Source of the DNA: Warburgia ugandensis
Taxonomy: Eukaryota > Streptophyta > Magnoliopsida > Canellales > Canellaceae
Direction: 5' to 3'
Assembly: GCA_035236585.1 (NCBI GenBank)
Contig: CP141128.1
Coordinates: 35,508,684 to 35,572,683, forward strand
DNA length: 64,000 nt
Part shown: piece after piece, positions 1 through 12,620 of the stretch
Numbering within the stretch: position 1 is the stretch's first letter
Layout of the letters: the number at the start of each line of letters is the position of its first letter
Notes under the pieces: generated by a model
What the model was told of the DNA's origin: nothing
Database searches by the model: none
Seen by the model: only the letters and a program-made list of their open reading frames with translations
Position numbers and translations under genes: made by a program

Positions 1-790
1 GGAGAGGACCATACAAATACTTGAGGATATGGTACTTGCATGTGTTATGGAATGGAAAGAAAATTGGGATGAACCCCTTCCTCTAGTAGAGTTTGCATAT
101 AGTAATAGCTATCAATCTAATATTGAAAAGGTATCTTATGAATCAGTATATGGCTAATCATGTTGCACACTTGTTGGAGTAATGTAGGGGAACTTCAATT
201 TGTGAAGTCATAATTGATAGAATAGTACAGAGGGAAGGTGAGAGTATTTTAGAGGAGACTACTTGCAACACACAGTAGATGGAAAAGATATGTAAATAAT
301 AGGCATAGAGATCTAGAGTTTGAAGTAAGAGATCATGTGTTCTTAAAGATCTTGCTGACAAGAGGTGTGATGAGATTTGTTGTGAAAGGGAAGTTGAGCC
401 CCAGGTACATAGGACCATTTGAAATTCTTGAGAGAGTTCGTTGGGTAGCATACCATTTAGCTTTGCCTTGACCATTAGCTGAAGTACACAATGTGTTTCA
501 TGTATCTATGTTGTGGATGTATATTTCAGACCCTACACATGTACTTGAGCAGTTACCAATAGAGTTACATCCTAACCTCACTTTTGAGGAGCAAGCAGTA
601 AAAATCTTGGACAAAAAGGAAAAGATTCTAAGGAGTAGGACCATACCCTTGGTTATGGCCCTATGACAATATCACTCAATAGAAGAAGATACGTAGAAGA
701 TGGAAGATGATATGAGAAACATATGTCATGAATTACTCCCATGTTTCCATGAGAAATTTTGAATACAAAATTTTCTTAAGGTGGGTAGGA
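1..790 (+). pseudogene. Ty3-Gypsy integrase C-terminal and chromodomain-region remnant
   Basis: Pieces of a Tekay/Del-type pol polyprotein can be read in several frames. The integrase core end is at 3-155 (ERTIQILEDM, then LPLVEFAYSNSYQS). The region after the core is at about 310-480 (FEVRDHVFLK, PRYIGPFEILERV). The tail is at about 480-660 (EVHNVFHVSMLWMY, then LDKKEKILRSRTIPLVMAL). In this lineage the tail carries a chromodomain that targets integration. Stops and frame changes at about 156, 190-300 and 470 make it a pseudogene. The catalytic core lies outside the window. It closely parallels the tail of the better preserved element at 24566-25733. Confidence 0.88.
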
Positions 791-835
791 TGTAATGTGA
801 TACCTCTAAATTTTAATTCTTATCTAATCATGAAT
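791..835 (+). mobile_element. Start of the 3' LTR of the left-edge Gypsy element
   Basis: A purine-rich stretch (AAGGTGGGTAGGA, 778-790) is followed directly by TGTAATGTGATACC, the expected polypurine-tract-to-LTR junction of a Ty3-Gypsy element. Only 45 bp are present before a minus-strand solo LTR interrupts it at 836. The rest of this LTR should resume at 3458. Confidence 0.6.
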
Positions 836-3457
836 TGTGACGACCCAGGTTTTCCCATAAATTTTTAAATGCAATATCTAATTCCTAAGGCGGGATGCAT
901 CTCTATTTGAAAACTATTTTATAAAAACCATGCAATGCAGTGGAAAATCTTTAGTTTTAAACTCATTTTTGAAAACCCCGAGTGTCATTTGCCTTCACCA
1001 CAACCAAAGCAGTTTTTGAAAAGCTTTAGAAATCATAAGTGTTTTTCCCCAGATCTATCCAGTCACAGCCCAACTGTAAATAAATACAAATACATGTCCA
1101 AAGGGTTGAGAATTTACTTACATATATAATTGTTTCTTTTTTGATTCACTTGCTCGTAGCACTAACATAGATGTCCTTTACTCGTGGATGGAATTATCCT
1201 GAAAAATGTTAAGGATAGGGTGAGTATATACTATACTCAGTAGGAGTCTATCACTACTAGTTTTATAATGCATGAGATGTTTTAAAATCATGTGCTCTTT
1301 CAAAACATGTGCATGTCCGAATACTCAAGATTAATATCGATATAAAAATCCGTTGTCAAACTGAAACACTAACGATTTAAAGGATCACATAATCCAAAAT
1401 CAAAAGTATCATATATATATCATAACATTATGATATGCATAAGATGCTTCATTGAATCCAACTCATGGATGTCTAGTATGGTATGGTCGACCAACCTCAT
1501 ATCATGTCATATGCAATGCAAATAAGTCCACAAAACCATAGGGTCCAACTATGCCCAAGACCTCCTCGCCGTGTGGTCCTTGGGTACCTGAGGACACTTG
1601 ATCATAACCTCCACGGGGCCTATGACATGTCGACCCAGTGCCGTGACACTAGTGGTAGCCCCCTGTACCACATGCAGTCGACGTAGGGACGTTGCCTCTT
1701 TTTGGGCATGGTACCCATCCACCTAATAGTGGTAGAGGTTGGGTGGCCAACCCAAACCCCTCGGCATAACACCCACGAGCTTACTAGCCCAAATCATAGA
1801 AGATCAAACAAGCAAAAAATCTCTTTTTCAAAACCTGTCCTCTTTGGGTCCCTCACAACTGCCTAGCCCTCGGCACTCCAATGTCTTTTGGTAACCCTCA
1901 AGGACATGCAATCTTTGCAAGAACTTAATGCTCATAGATCATGCAATGTATGCAATAGTTTGCAAAACATATCTATGCATAATGTATATACAAAACATGT
2001 ATATGCATAAAGCATTTGTCACATGCATGCTAAACAAGTCATATACTTAAATCATGTATTTGCAAAACAATCATAGTTCTTTTAAAAGAATCTAGTAGCG
2101 ATAGAGCACCTACCTGACTAGGTCGCGCTAACCCCTTTGTCCTCGTACGCTCCTGAACATGGTTTGGGGACTCAAGGTTAGTTTGGCCCATATTTTATGG
2201 GTTTTAGAGCAGTTGGTCTTATTAATTAGGCATTAGGGGTCCATCCCTATGCCTATGGTGTCCTAAGGTCCTAATTGGGCCTTGGTATTATCAGTTTTCC
2301 AAAGGTTTAGTGACCACGCGCCACCATCCTATTCAAAGAGTCATGATCACCTTTTATTGGGCCTTGATTAGGGATTTTACAGTTTTAATGTGTCTGCGTC
2401 ATCGACACGGACACAACGCCTTTTACGGCGCCTCAATCGGAGCTCTAGATCTCAAGTTATAAGCGTTTTAGTGTCACACGTACATAAGGGCTTTAAGAGT
2501 GAAAATATGGAATGCTAGCGCGCTGCGCGTCAGCGTCGTGCGCTCATTTTTTCTTAAGGAATGAAGAAATCCCGTAGCGCTAGAGCGTTGCGCATCTGCG
2601 GTGTCCACCTCAGCGAGCGCGTCTGCAAACGCGCTGAACTTCCCGCCTGTTTTCCCTTTTGCAGGCGCGTCCCCAAATGCGCCCGTTTGGTTTTTCAAAC
2701 GAAATTGACGTGTTATGTTCCGACTAGAACGTTTCGTCGTCTGGGGGACCAAGGCATCCTCAGCACACCCCTGGTTCGACCCTGTCGAACCAGTGCGGCC
2801 CAAGGAATGTCCCTGGGTCCTTGGTGGCTCTCCCGGGCTCCATTTTGCATGGTTTTTCATGCAAAAACCTAGGGAAATTGATCTTAGAACTACTGTGAAG
2901 ATGGGTTTTGAGGGATCTTGGGCATACCTGGCTCGTTGCTGGGTTTTTCTCCTTGTTTCTCCTCTAGGTCACTCCTCCCAACGGTTTTTCTTCAACCTTT
3001 TGGGCTACCATTAGAGGCGCCCAAGAGCTCTATTTATAGAGCTATGAGAGGGTTCTGGAGGGGGCTCTCACTGCCTTTGAATGGCGGTGGAGAAACCTCC
3101 ACAATGGCGGTGATTTCTCCTCCAATCACCACCGTTCTAGAACCCTCTAGGAGGTTGAAGATGAAGGGTGCCCGTATCAAAACGGGCCCCTGTGTTTTGC
3201 AGGCTAAATCCGTTTTTTAATAAAAAATTACATTTTTGCCCCTGAACTTCAAATGGCCATAACTTGCTCATTTTAACTCCGTTTTGGGTATTTTGGTCTT
3301 GTTGGATTCCTTTTTCCGAGACACATCTAATGGTACCATTTTCAGGACCAAATTTCTGGGTTCAGTCAAGGTGAATAGTGAAATGACTAAAATGCCCTTA
3401 TCTTCAAAACTGAACTTTTCATGGGATTTTAATATTACAAAAATTGGGGTCATTACA
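836..3457 (-). mobile_element. Solo LTR of a Tekay/Del-type Gypsy element, minus strand
   Basis: Read on the minus strand, it starts TGTAATGACCCC (at 3457) and ends GGGTCGTCACA (at 836). It aligns along its length with the LTRs of the element at 18591-28347 and with the solo LTR at 55067-57307. No internal region or second LTR adjoins it, so it is a solo LTR left by LTR-LTR recombination. Flanking 5-mers TGAAT (831-835) and TTAAT (3458-3462) differ at one base and are probably the target-site duplication. It contains a minus-strand TATA box and the conserved palindrome at 1222-1238. Confidence 0.85.
3025..3042 (-). promoter_or_regulatory. LTR TATA box inside an inverted repeat
   Basis: On the minus strand this reads CTATAAATAG flanked by GCTC/GAGC arms, in a GC-richer context. 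The same box occurs in both LTRs of the element at 18591-28347 (19011-19028 and 26203-26220). It is the likely core promoter of this LTR family. Confidence 0.6.
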
Positions 3458-6284
3458 TTAATTAATGAAGATTTTTTTTAAATAAATTATGATTCAATTT
3501 TAGGGCATTGTGAAAGTAAGAAATGAGTTGCAAGGGTGTTGATGCACCAAGTTGGGAAGAAGACCTGCATGAAAATTCCTAAGTGTCAGAGGGGCCTAAG
3601 TAAGAGATGATTGGCAAAACAAAATATAGACATAAAGGCCCTTGAAAGGAGCGTGAGTGGACATAAGAGGCTAAAGAGAGGCTATAATACCCCCAAGGAC
3701 TCAGATAATAGGCTTCGTAGGGGAGGTTTTCTCCTAAATTTTAGTTTAAATAGGCTACCCAAGCCCACATGGTGAAAAACTTCAAGGACGCCTAATGGGT
3801 GTAAGACTCCTAAAGTTAATCAAATTCTAATGCAAAGGGTTAACTTATGGGCTAGACACTATGAACTTAGACACTTAATGGGCACTTAGTAATATGAGGG
3901 AACCAAATAAGAGCAAAACACTTATGACAAGTAGGGAACTAAGAGGAAAAAGGTTTAAAAGATGGGATGTCCCAACCTAGGGATGTTTTTGGTTGCATGA
4001 CATTTCGAGAAAGAAGAGGAGAAACCAAGGAAACATGTTGAGAGGGAAGAAGGAAAGGAGAAAGAGAGGAAGAGGAGAAGGGAAGAACTCCAGGTAGGGG
4101 AATGGAATCTTCCTAGCTTAGGATTTTCAAAATAAATAAAATAAGTTGTAAGAAAATCATGCTTTATTGTGTTTTTTTCATGCCTTGATCATTCATATTC
4201 ATCCATGCCTTGGTTCTTTTATTATTGTATAGATTTATTAAGATTCTCACATGCATGACTTGAAATTTATTCATGAATTAAGGTTGTAAATCATGCATAA
4301 CAGTAATCCAAGGCATATGCATGATTTAAACCAAGACTTTTGCATATGTCAATTTAATTTTCACTCAAGAAATTAGATGTTAAACCTTGACTATTCTAGT
4401 TACTATTTTATGCATGTTATGCCATAGTATTTATCTTGATTTTGATTTCAAATTGATGCTTGATCTTATCGTGGGAGTAATATCTAAAAATTAATTTGAA
4501 AACACCTAAATTTTATAATGAATCTATAGCCTAAGTTTCTACACTACATAAGCTTTATTCTTTGCATGTGTTTAGGGATGTTTTTGGGTAGCTTCCGACT
4601 AGACTATCTGACACAGAATTATGCAGACAGTCCAATAAAAAGTTTGCTTACCAGATGTGTTTAAGCACCTAAGATGCCCAAAATGTTTTTGAACATGTTG
4701 TTTACTCAATAATCAAAAAAGTAAATGGGGTAACTAAGTCCATAATATAGTTAGGTTATTATTTTAAATGGAAACAATCAGCTAGTTTGCTAAAAAGGTG
4801 GTCGTAGACATCCTAACCAAGTTTTTGTGTATGCAATGAGTTCTATCACCTAATGCACCTGATGGCTGATAGATATAGAAATATTATAGACATATCCTTG
4901 TATTTATTAGGGTTATTCTACTATTTTTCAAGTCCAGGGTACAAATGTAAAAATGCATAATATCACCATTTTCATCCTAAAAAGAGCAATTTTACATTAC
5001 AAGCTACATTGAGGAGCCATACATGCTAAATGAAGTCCTGGAGCTTCAAATTGGATGTCACTTTCATTGTCAGAATGGTTAAAAGCCCTATATTCAACTT
5101 CTATCAAATAGGATAAAAAGGTGCAAATTCCCTTACATGAGGGCATGGACACATGTCTTCACCTGTAAAAGCTTATGGAAGAAGCTAAATTCATATACAT
5201 TGGAATCATATACAATGAAAGCTTCTTAAAAGAAAAAGAAGAGTGAAGCCCTCGTGAAGACTTTTCACCTATTTTCTCTCTCCTACTCAACAAAAGGAAA
5301 AGAATCAACCTATGATTGGAAGCCTTATCACTCACACCCATGTGTATTTCATGCCCCACCCTCCTTAAGACTTTCTAATATGAAAAACCTTAGATTCACC
5401 CCACCAATTTATTTTCCTAATTATTCCTTATTATTCCTTCTTTTTTCTTTTTTATTTTCTCCCACTTTGTACCTCCACTTTCCTATTTTGAAATTCATGC
5501 CTCCCCTGCTTCTCTAGCAAGCATTTTCCTATTCTACTCTCCCTTTACTCCTAAGCTATCTCCTTAACCTTCCTTTTTGATTATTTCCTTTCTTCATTCA
5601 TTCCCTTCAACCTTAAGACTTTCCTCTTCTTATTTCTCTTTCCCATTTTCATAATTAGTTTACTTTCCTTTTCTTGCTTTAGTTTTAGTTAGTTTCCTTA
5701 CTATAGTTTATTTCTTTATTTTGAATTAGTTGCTTATATTAGTTGTTTAGTTTAAAGTTCTCCCTTTGTTTCCTTGTTGGCTACGTTAAAGTAAAGAAAA
5801 TTAAGTTTTAACCAACTCTCATTTATTAAAGAGTCTTCATGGGATCAAATCATATTTGCTGATTGTATACTCCAATAAAGCCGTGCACTTATGGTATTTT
5901 TTAAAACACGTCAATAACTATTTGAACACTTAACATATTCAATGATTTACTAATTAAGAAAGGTAAATAGTGATAAAAAAATATTGCCAATTCACTCGAT
6001 GAATATTAGAAATTCAACACACGTAGTGAATGGTTTAGCGGTTCACACTATAAGTGGATTGGTAATGTGTGATATTTTCAAGACTCCGTAGACAGGGGTT
6101 ATATCAACAAATTCTTGAATTATTTGACTCACCATGTGAGCTTTTGATCAGCCAAACACATTAGTTAAATACTTATTGATTGGTACACTCCACATGCACC
6201 AAACAACCTGTGATTAATTGAAGTGAACACATAACATTCATGGAAAGGTGTAGATAACTTCTTACTGACTCAAGCCTACCAAAC
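3458..6284. other. Stretch without a gene, probable interrupted LTR
   Basis: I find no coding similarity. The left part (3481-4140) is purine-rich. 5380-5800 is a T/C-rich, low-complexity stretch, and short open frames there (such as 5254-5517) follow that composition. The position between two insertions suggests it continues the 3' LTR begun at 791, but I cannot align it to a second copy in this window. Confidence 0.4.
6280..6284. repeat. Target-site duplication CAAAC, left copy
   Basis: CAAAC immediately precedes the LTR start and is repeated exactly at 17076-17080 after the 3' LTR. This defines the ends of the Athila-type element. Confidence 0.9.
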
Positions 6285-9096
6285 TGATAAGTGTTCAATT
6301 TTGTATAAATAATACTCAATTGGTATCCCATGTGTTATAACTTATATTGTTAAGTTAGGGTTTTTGGTTGAAATTTTGTAACAAATGCATTTTTGACCTA
6401 ACAGATCAAAAGTTTGATATTTTGTAGGCACAAAGGCTAATTCAGAGTAAGTATATGAATTATCATAATTTTTTAGGATTTATTTAGGGTTTTTCTTCTT
6501 TTGAAGGTGTTGAGAAGGTAATCCAAAGGTTGAGCTTGATCAAGATAAGAATTCAAGCCATTCGTGAATTTTTCTAGTCTAATTGGGAAACCTAAGCAAG
6601 CCTAAGCTTAAAAGTCGTCAATCCAAGGTGTGATGAAGGTTCAAGACTATACTATAGCAAGTAAAGAAGAAAATGGAGAAGCAAAAGGTGATAGAAATGG
6701 ACCCAATCCTAAGCCATGTATTTCCACCACCTTTGCATTGGAGCCATTCAAGCCACCTTAGCTATTAAAACTATGAAAAAGGGTGATAAGTCATATGAGC
6801 TAATCAAGTTTTGAAGCCAACCATTAAAGCCACTTAAGAGACCAAGGAATGATCCGTCAAGCCAAGGAGGAGTGCCACATGGAGTCACACTATTGGAGTA
6901 TCAATTCAAGCAACTTTCCTATGTTAAAAGTGTGATTTTTAAGGGATTTTAAGTGTTCAATATAAAAGGTAAGATGATCATGCATTAAGGGACATATAAA
7001 GAGAGAAAAACCCATATTCCTAATCTAATTCCTAAACTAAATCCATCCATCCTACTAGGATTCTAGATTTTTAATTGAAGGAAGGAGTAATCATCTAAGA
7101 GGAGGAAGTCCCCTTGCTTGGTTGGCAAAATCAAGTGATTTCCTAATTAGGAAACCCTAGATCTAAGTAAATGCAAACATACAAAAACCCTATGAATTCT
7201 TCTAGATTTTTCATCTTATTTTCTTCCTTATTTCCCTCAATTTTTCCACCATTAAAGTTCCATCCAATTAGGAGGGTGGAGAGCCACTTTCCTCCCACGG
7301 AAAAGGATGCCTCCCCCTTTCTAATTTAGAAACCAGCTAGCTCATGTTTATCTCGCTCTCTTATATCATCTTTATGACATCATTCCAACCTAAATTTCCT
7401 TCTCCAAAACCTTACCCTGACCTAAAGCCACTTTTCCCATGGATTCACCCTTTCCTAAGTTAAGAACCTATCATCTATATATACCCCCATGGTCCACACG
7501 AATTTTCCAAGTAGAGGTTAGGTGAGACAACCTTCAAAGGAGCACTCTAGCTTGGGATCTTTTGGAGCATTAGATTTGGGACTTCTTTGATGCTTTTAGT
7601 CCTTTGGTTGTCTTCTTATTATATTGCTTATTTGCTCTCCAATTCACTTTAGTAACTTAGTTGTTTTGCTTTAGCTTCATTGTTTTGAATTTTCATTGTT
7701 TTGTTCCTTAAAGCCTATGCTATCTTTCCAACCCTCAAGCCTTTTCTTTCTTGCTTCAATTCTATAGTTTTTATTTATCATTCAATCAATATTAAAGTTG
7801 ATTATTCTCTAGTATTGACATCCAAGAGAATAGCTAGCTTAAAGCCTTGATTTTCCCACTTGAATTTCATGCTTTCTACCCTCTTTTTCACTTAGTTTTG
7901 GGCAATTTTTCCTTAGTTAGTTCACCCACTTAGCTTTCTTTTCTATTGAATTCCTTTATGGATTTTCTTTGCATTTTATCATGCTTTATTTTGTGACCAT
8001 TAGATTTTATTATTGGTGTTGTTTAGATAGATTTCATGCTTAAGAATTAGATGTAATTTCCAATAATAAAACATGTATTTTGCATCTAGTTTTTGATGTA
8101 ATTTGGAGATGATTCAATAAAGTTTTAAGGGAATTCTTGTCATAGAATATTTATCTCATAAAATTACTTAATATGTGGGTTGTTTTCTTACATAAAATTT
8201 GTGGTTTCAGTTGCTTATGCATGTTTTAGTTAAGGTTCATAAGTACTGAAAGTTAGAAATTGTTTTCTCATTAACTTTGTGCTTTATTTTCAACCACCAA
8301 AACACCTCCTTTGCTGTTGTCCTTAAGTACCCATTTAGATTTCCATGTTTTTTATTAGATACCATAGTTAGTTTACATTTTTTCATGCAATGGAACATTC
8401 AAATCTAGTCCTCTTTGAGGCCATAAAACCATTTGCACAGTCATAGAACCATACGCATGGTACTAAGTCCCATTAATAATCTTTGGTTAATTTAGTTGTT
8501 AGATCTTATTTAACAGTAGTCAAATTACTTGTTTTAGGTTTAGAAAGTTCTATTTTTAGCAAGTTTTATTTTAGGAAAGTGCTAAATTAGGAAAGTTTTC
8601 TTTTTAGGTAATTCCCTTAAGTTTAATTTCTTAGTTTGAATCTTTCTAATTTTCTATAGCTTCTTTATTTTCTTACCTGTTAATTATTTGTTTTCAATTC
8701 CATTTTTTTAGTTTAATTTTTCTTTACTTTTAATTCTAGATTTGGAAAGTTTCCCTTTTTAGTAATTATCTAAGTTAGTTAAATGTTGTAATTCATGTTT
8801 AGCTTACTATTACTTCCTTATTTAAATGCATGTTAGTTAGGTAAGTTTCCATTTTCATTGTTTAGTTTTATTTTAGGCAAGTTTCCTTTAGATCTAGTTT
8901 ATAATTTTGTGTGTTTACATTCTTGTTTACTTTTAATGTCCTAATTCAATCCAACTCTCTTTCTTTGGTTGATGTTAAACAATTTGAATAAAATTCAATC
9001 CATTGCAAGTCTATGAGATTCCTCATGGATCAACCTCACTTGTGTGAAAATACTACATTGATTCATGTTCTTGTTAGTAATTCTAAAGCCAAACCA
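6285..9096 (+). repeat. 5' LTR of the Athila-type element
   Basis: It runs from TGATAAGTGTTC to AAAGCCAAACCA and aligns end to end with 14250-17075. A TATA-like CTATATATAC lies at 7475-7484, followed by a leader shared by both LTRs (GTGAGACAACCTTCAAAGG, around 7522-7541). Many T-rich, TTAG-rich stretches fill the 3' half, and there are no real ORFs. Confidence 0.9.
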
Positions 9097-9102
9097 AGTT
9101 TT

Positions 9103-9120
9103 TAGCACAGCTGCAAGGGA
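9103..9120 (+). promoter_or_regulatory. Decayed primer-binding site, tRNA-Asp type
   Basis: TAGCACAGCTGCAAGGGA lies seven bases after the LTR end. It matches the usual Athila/Tat site, complementary to the 3' end of tRNA-Asp (TGGCGCCGTTGCCGGGGA), apart from several changes mostly at CpG positions. The flanking sequence ACCAAGTTTT is also typical of the group. Confidence 0.7.
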
Positions 9121-10314
9121 ATTGCAATAGATTTGTGGTTGGATCTTTATTTAGATTGTTTGCCTTTAGTAGTAGTCTTAGGTTATATTAGATTAGGATT
9201 TTTGCATTGCATTTGCATATCTTGTTAATTCTTCAAAAATTGACATATCTTTCTTAGTTTTGTACAAGGGGAAATTGCTAAGGGGAGTTTCATCAAATTT
9301 GATTGCTTTCTTAGATCAGTTTTTTTCTTTTGAGTGAACTTGTCGTGAGGCCCCATTGTAACTTGCAGTTTCTTATTTCAAATTTAAAAGGGTTGTATTA
9401 ATACAAGGCAAGTGATGGGTAAGGAGGCCCACACTTGATCTTTGTCAAAAACTCCACTGTAAGTATCCCTCACTTAGATTTACTTGTCTAATTAGATTGC
9501 ATTTAGTATAATTTGCATTTGGTTGGTAGAATAATTCATATAGTTTTAGGATCATTCCTCTTGATTGTTCATCTTTAATTAGAGTTGTTGCATTAGAGAG
9601 CACCTATCTAACCTTTGGTTGGATGGCATATAGGTTACATCAGTTTGCTTTATAGTATTGCATTACACGTCTATTGCTTTATAGTGGATGGAACATAATA
9701 TTAGTAAGGGCCCCATAGGAACCCTCATAGGATAAGGATTGGATTTCATCACCAGGTCCTTGGCTCACCTAGGAAATCAAATTAATTATTTGTATGATTG
9801 CAAACCTAACCTTTAATCTTAATGTAAAATCACATAGCAAGAGACCTAAGGTTTTGAGCTCAGAGGACCCTTTTTGAAAGAGGCAAATTATTATCACTCT
9901 AGTTGCTCTTGAAGTGGGCATGCAAAATCCAAATGATTTTTCTACGCCTTTTATTGATGGATGTTGAGGTCTAAACACCTCCTTCTATAAGAATTGTATT
10001 AACCACCTTGGGAAAGATCTAATTAGTAAGCAATAAATAAGTCTAAGTTAAAGGAGGAGCTGTCTAGCTTTAGGTTTAAAAGCTACAACCTAACACATTA
10101 ACAAAGATCAACAAAAGACATCTTGTTAGCACTAGGAATTATTTAATTGCATCACATAGAGTTAGGAGTCACATTTAGATTTAGGTTGCATCATTTAGTT
10201 AGGTTTCACTTTAGTGCACATAAGGACATTGATGTCAAAACACTAAATTAGTGCCCCTTAGACCCTGAGATTGAATGTACTCATAGGCAAGGAGAAAGAC
10301 ACCAAGTTCTTAAT
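9121..10314. other. Untranslated leader of the Athila-type element
   Basis: This AT-rich sequence between the primer-binding site and the first gag similarity shows no protein similarity. Small ORFs such as the minus-strand one at 9769-9978 have no recognisable content. Confidence 0.6.
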
Positions 10315-11357
10315 CCCATTGCTAAACCACCAGTTGAGCACAAGGCTATTAGAGATTTTTATGTACCACTCCAACTAAATACTCCATTATGCATCACATT
10401 GCCACCTACAAATGTAGACCACTTTGAACTTAAACCTGGAGTCATTCAGTTACTCCCAACATTTTATGGTCATGAAAGAGAGGACCCATACCTACATATT
10501 AAGGAATTCCTTGATATTTGTGTGACATTCAAATTTTGTAATGTTATGAATGATTCTATTAGACTTAAGTTGTTCCCTTTCTCATTAAAGGATAAGGCCA
10601 AATCATGGCTGGATTCTTTAGAAGTTGTTTCCATTGCCACATGGGACTAGTTGTTTAGGAAGTTTTTGCACAACTTCTTTCCTGTCCTTAAGACAAATGC
10701 CCTTCATAAGGAGATAATCAATTTTCAATAAAGAGATGATGAGCAGTACTACAAATGTTGGGAGAGATGGAATGAATTACTACAAAAGTACCCTCACTAT
10801 GGATTTGAAAAATAACAATAGGTTCAGTATTTCTATCAGGCACTAACACCTCAAAATAGATGAATGGTATATGCATCTAGTGGAGGGGCCCTCATGCTGA
10901 AAAATTAAATAGAGGCCTGGGAAATTTTTCAAACTTTAGCTGACAATTCCCAGCAACAGGACTATTCTAATAGATGAGAGAGAAATACCCAGTCTCAAAA
11001 GAATAGAGGCTTGTATGAAATAGGAGTGACTCAGAAACAACATATCGGCTCGACTCATTGGATTGTAGAATGGACAAGCTACAAACTCTATCTTAGACAA
11101 AGTGTGTTAACATAAATGTGTTCATGGCTCCTAATAATAAACCTCCACAAGAGGTATGTGCTATTTGTTCTAGCCTAACACATTTAACTACGACTTGTCC
11201 ATCCAATAAAGTGTGTCTTGAAAATCTTTTCAAACAAGGGAATGCTCTTGGTGCATATCATAATCCTAGCAATAATAATCCATTATCTAAGACCTATAAT
11301 CCAAGATGGAAAATTTGTCATGGTCTAAAAATACCTATCAGAGAGGTACATTTGTGA
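10315..11357 (+). pseudogene. gag: Athila-type gag (nucleocapsid/capsid) pseudogene
   Basis: Gag packages the element RNA into virus-like particles. The N-terminal motif is at 10315-10400 (PPVEHKAIRDFYVPLQ). The capsid core follows (FELKPGVIQLLPTFYG; EDPYLHIKEFLDICVTF; LKLFPFSLKDKAKSWLDSL), which is characteristic of Athila. A stop at 10648-10650 is followed by more similarity with further stops (WERWNELLQKYPHYGFEK, about 10771-10815; AWEIFQTLADNSQQ, about 10917-10958). A zinc knuckle C-x2-C-x4-H-x4-C lies at 11157-11198 (CAICSSLTHLTTTC). The reading frame changes at least once, between the capsid and the knuckle. It is clearly non-functional. Confidence 0.88.
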
Positions 11358-11858
11358 ATCCCCATGTTCAGAATTTCCCTAGGATTTTACCTTCTTAGCA
11401 GCCACCTAGGCTTCAGCATCCTCAACAACCAAAGCAACCATCAATTGAGGATAATATTCAATTTCTCATTAAAAAAAAAAATTACGATACTAACAAGACT
11501 TTACATCAATTCCAAAATGAGAGTCGAAAAAATTCTCAAGCTATTGCTAAGTTAAAGATGCAAATAACCAATTGTCTACTAATTAAGTGAAAGGGAAAAG
11601 GAAATTTTCCAGTCAACCTATCCCAAACCCTAAGGGCTAGTTAGAAATAGGGTTTAAATCCCAAAGACCCCATGAGCAAGCCAAGTCCATCACAACCCTT
11701 AGGAGTAGCCATTAGGTCAACAACAAAGTAGGGCAGGCAAAGGAAAAGATTGAGGAAAATGTCAAGGAGAATGAAAAAGATAAAATATAAGAGAAATAGA
11801 AAAGATAAAAAAACTCTAACTCCATCTAAGCCCATAGTGGAGGAACGTTATGTACCTA

Positions 11859-12400
11859 AAGCCCCATTCCCTCAATTACTCAACAAGGTTAAGAAAGGAA
11901 CAAATTTCAATGAGATAATAGATGTGTTCAAGCATGTGCAAATTAATATCCCATTACTCATTGCCATTAAGGATAGTCCTAGTTATTCCAAGTTTCTTAA
12001 AGAGCTACACTACGAAGCAAAAGCTTAATGTACAAAAGAAAGCCTTCCTCACTAAGTAAGTGAGCTCTTTAAACCAACACTAGAACCCACCTAAGTTTAG
12101 AGATACAAAGTGTCCTTAAACCAACCAATACCACTTTGCAGTTAACAGCTAGATCAGTTAAGATTCCACGTGATATGATTGAAGATATTTTAATACAGGT
12201 GGACTATTTTTATTTCCCTGTTGCTTTCACTATCTTGGATACTCAAGCTGTATTAGACCTCGGTAGTTAGATTCTAGTGATTCTTGGACATCCATTATTG
12301 GCAATATCTAACACCATCATTAATTATAGAAATGGTATATTGCAATTATCCTTTGGCAATATGAAAGTTAAGCTCAATGTTTTCAATGCCAACCATCAAC
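11859..12400 (+). pseudogene. Athila-type protease remnant, active-site part missing
   Basis: The upstream linker is recognisable (PFPQLLNKVKKG, then INIPLLIAIKDSPSYSKFLKELH, 11859-12024). The C-terminal part of the aspartic protease domain is at about 12133-12390 (TLQLTARSVKIPRDMIEDIL, then VDYFYFPVAFTILDTQ, then LGHPLLAISNTIINYRNG). The segment between, which should carry the catalytic D-L-G-A-S-I-N motif, is replaced by about 70 bp with stops. A nonsense codon also interrupts the frame around 12270. Pol domains that should follow are absent. Confidence 0.78.
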
Positions 12401-12495
12401 GCTTAGATCTTTGATGATTCTTGCAACACGATTGAAGATCTAATTCTAGAAGTTTTTCCACCATTATTTAACTTCAATCCATGGGAGGCCTAGTG

Positions 12496-12620
12496 TCTCG
12501 CTGGGAGGCAACCCAAGGTTCTTAGAGTCTTAGTGTTCTACGTCACTCATTTATCATATTGGTGTCCTTTGTTTTCAAAATATTGGGGACAATGTTTAGT
12601 TCAAGTTGGGGGTTTACATA
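12496..12620 (+). other. Conserved post-ORF motif block of Athila/Tat elements
   Basis: GGGAGGCAACCCAA (about 12500) and TTGGGGACAATGTTTAGTTC followed by AAGTTGGGGG (about 12583-12612) match a motif pair commonly seen just downstream of the coding region in Athila/Tat elements. Its role is unknown; a processing or RNA-structure role is only a guess. Its presence shows that the missing pol lies between 12400 and 12496 in the ancestral order. Confidence 0.65.
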
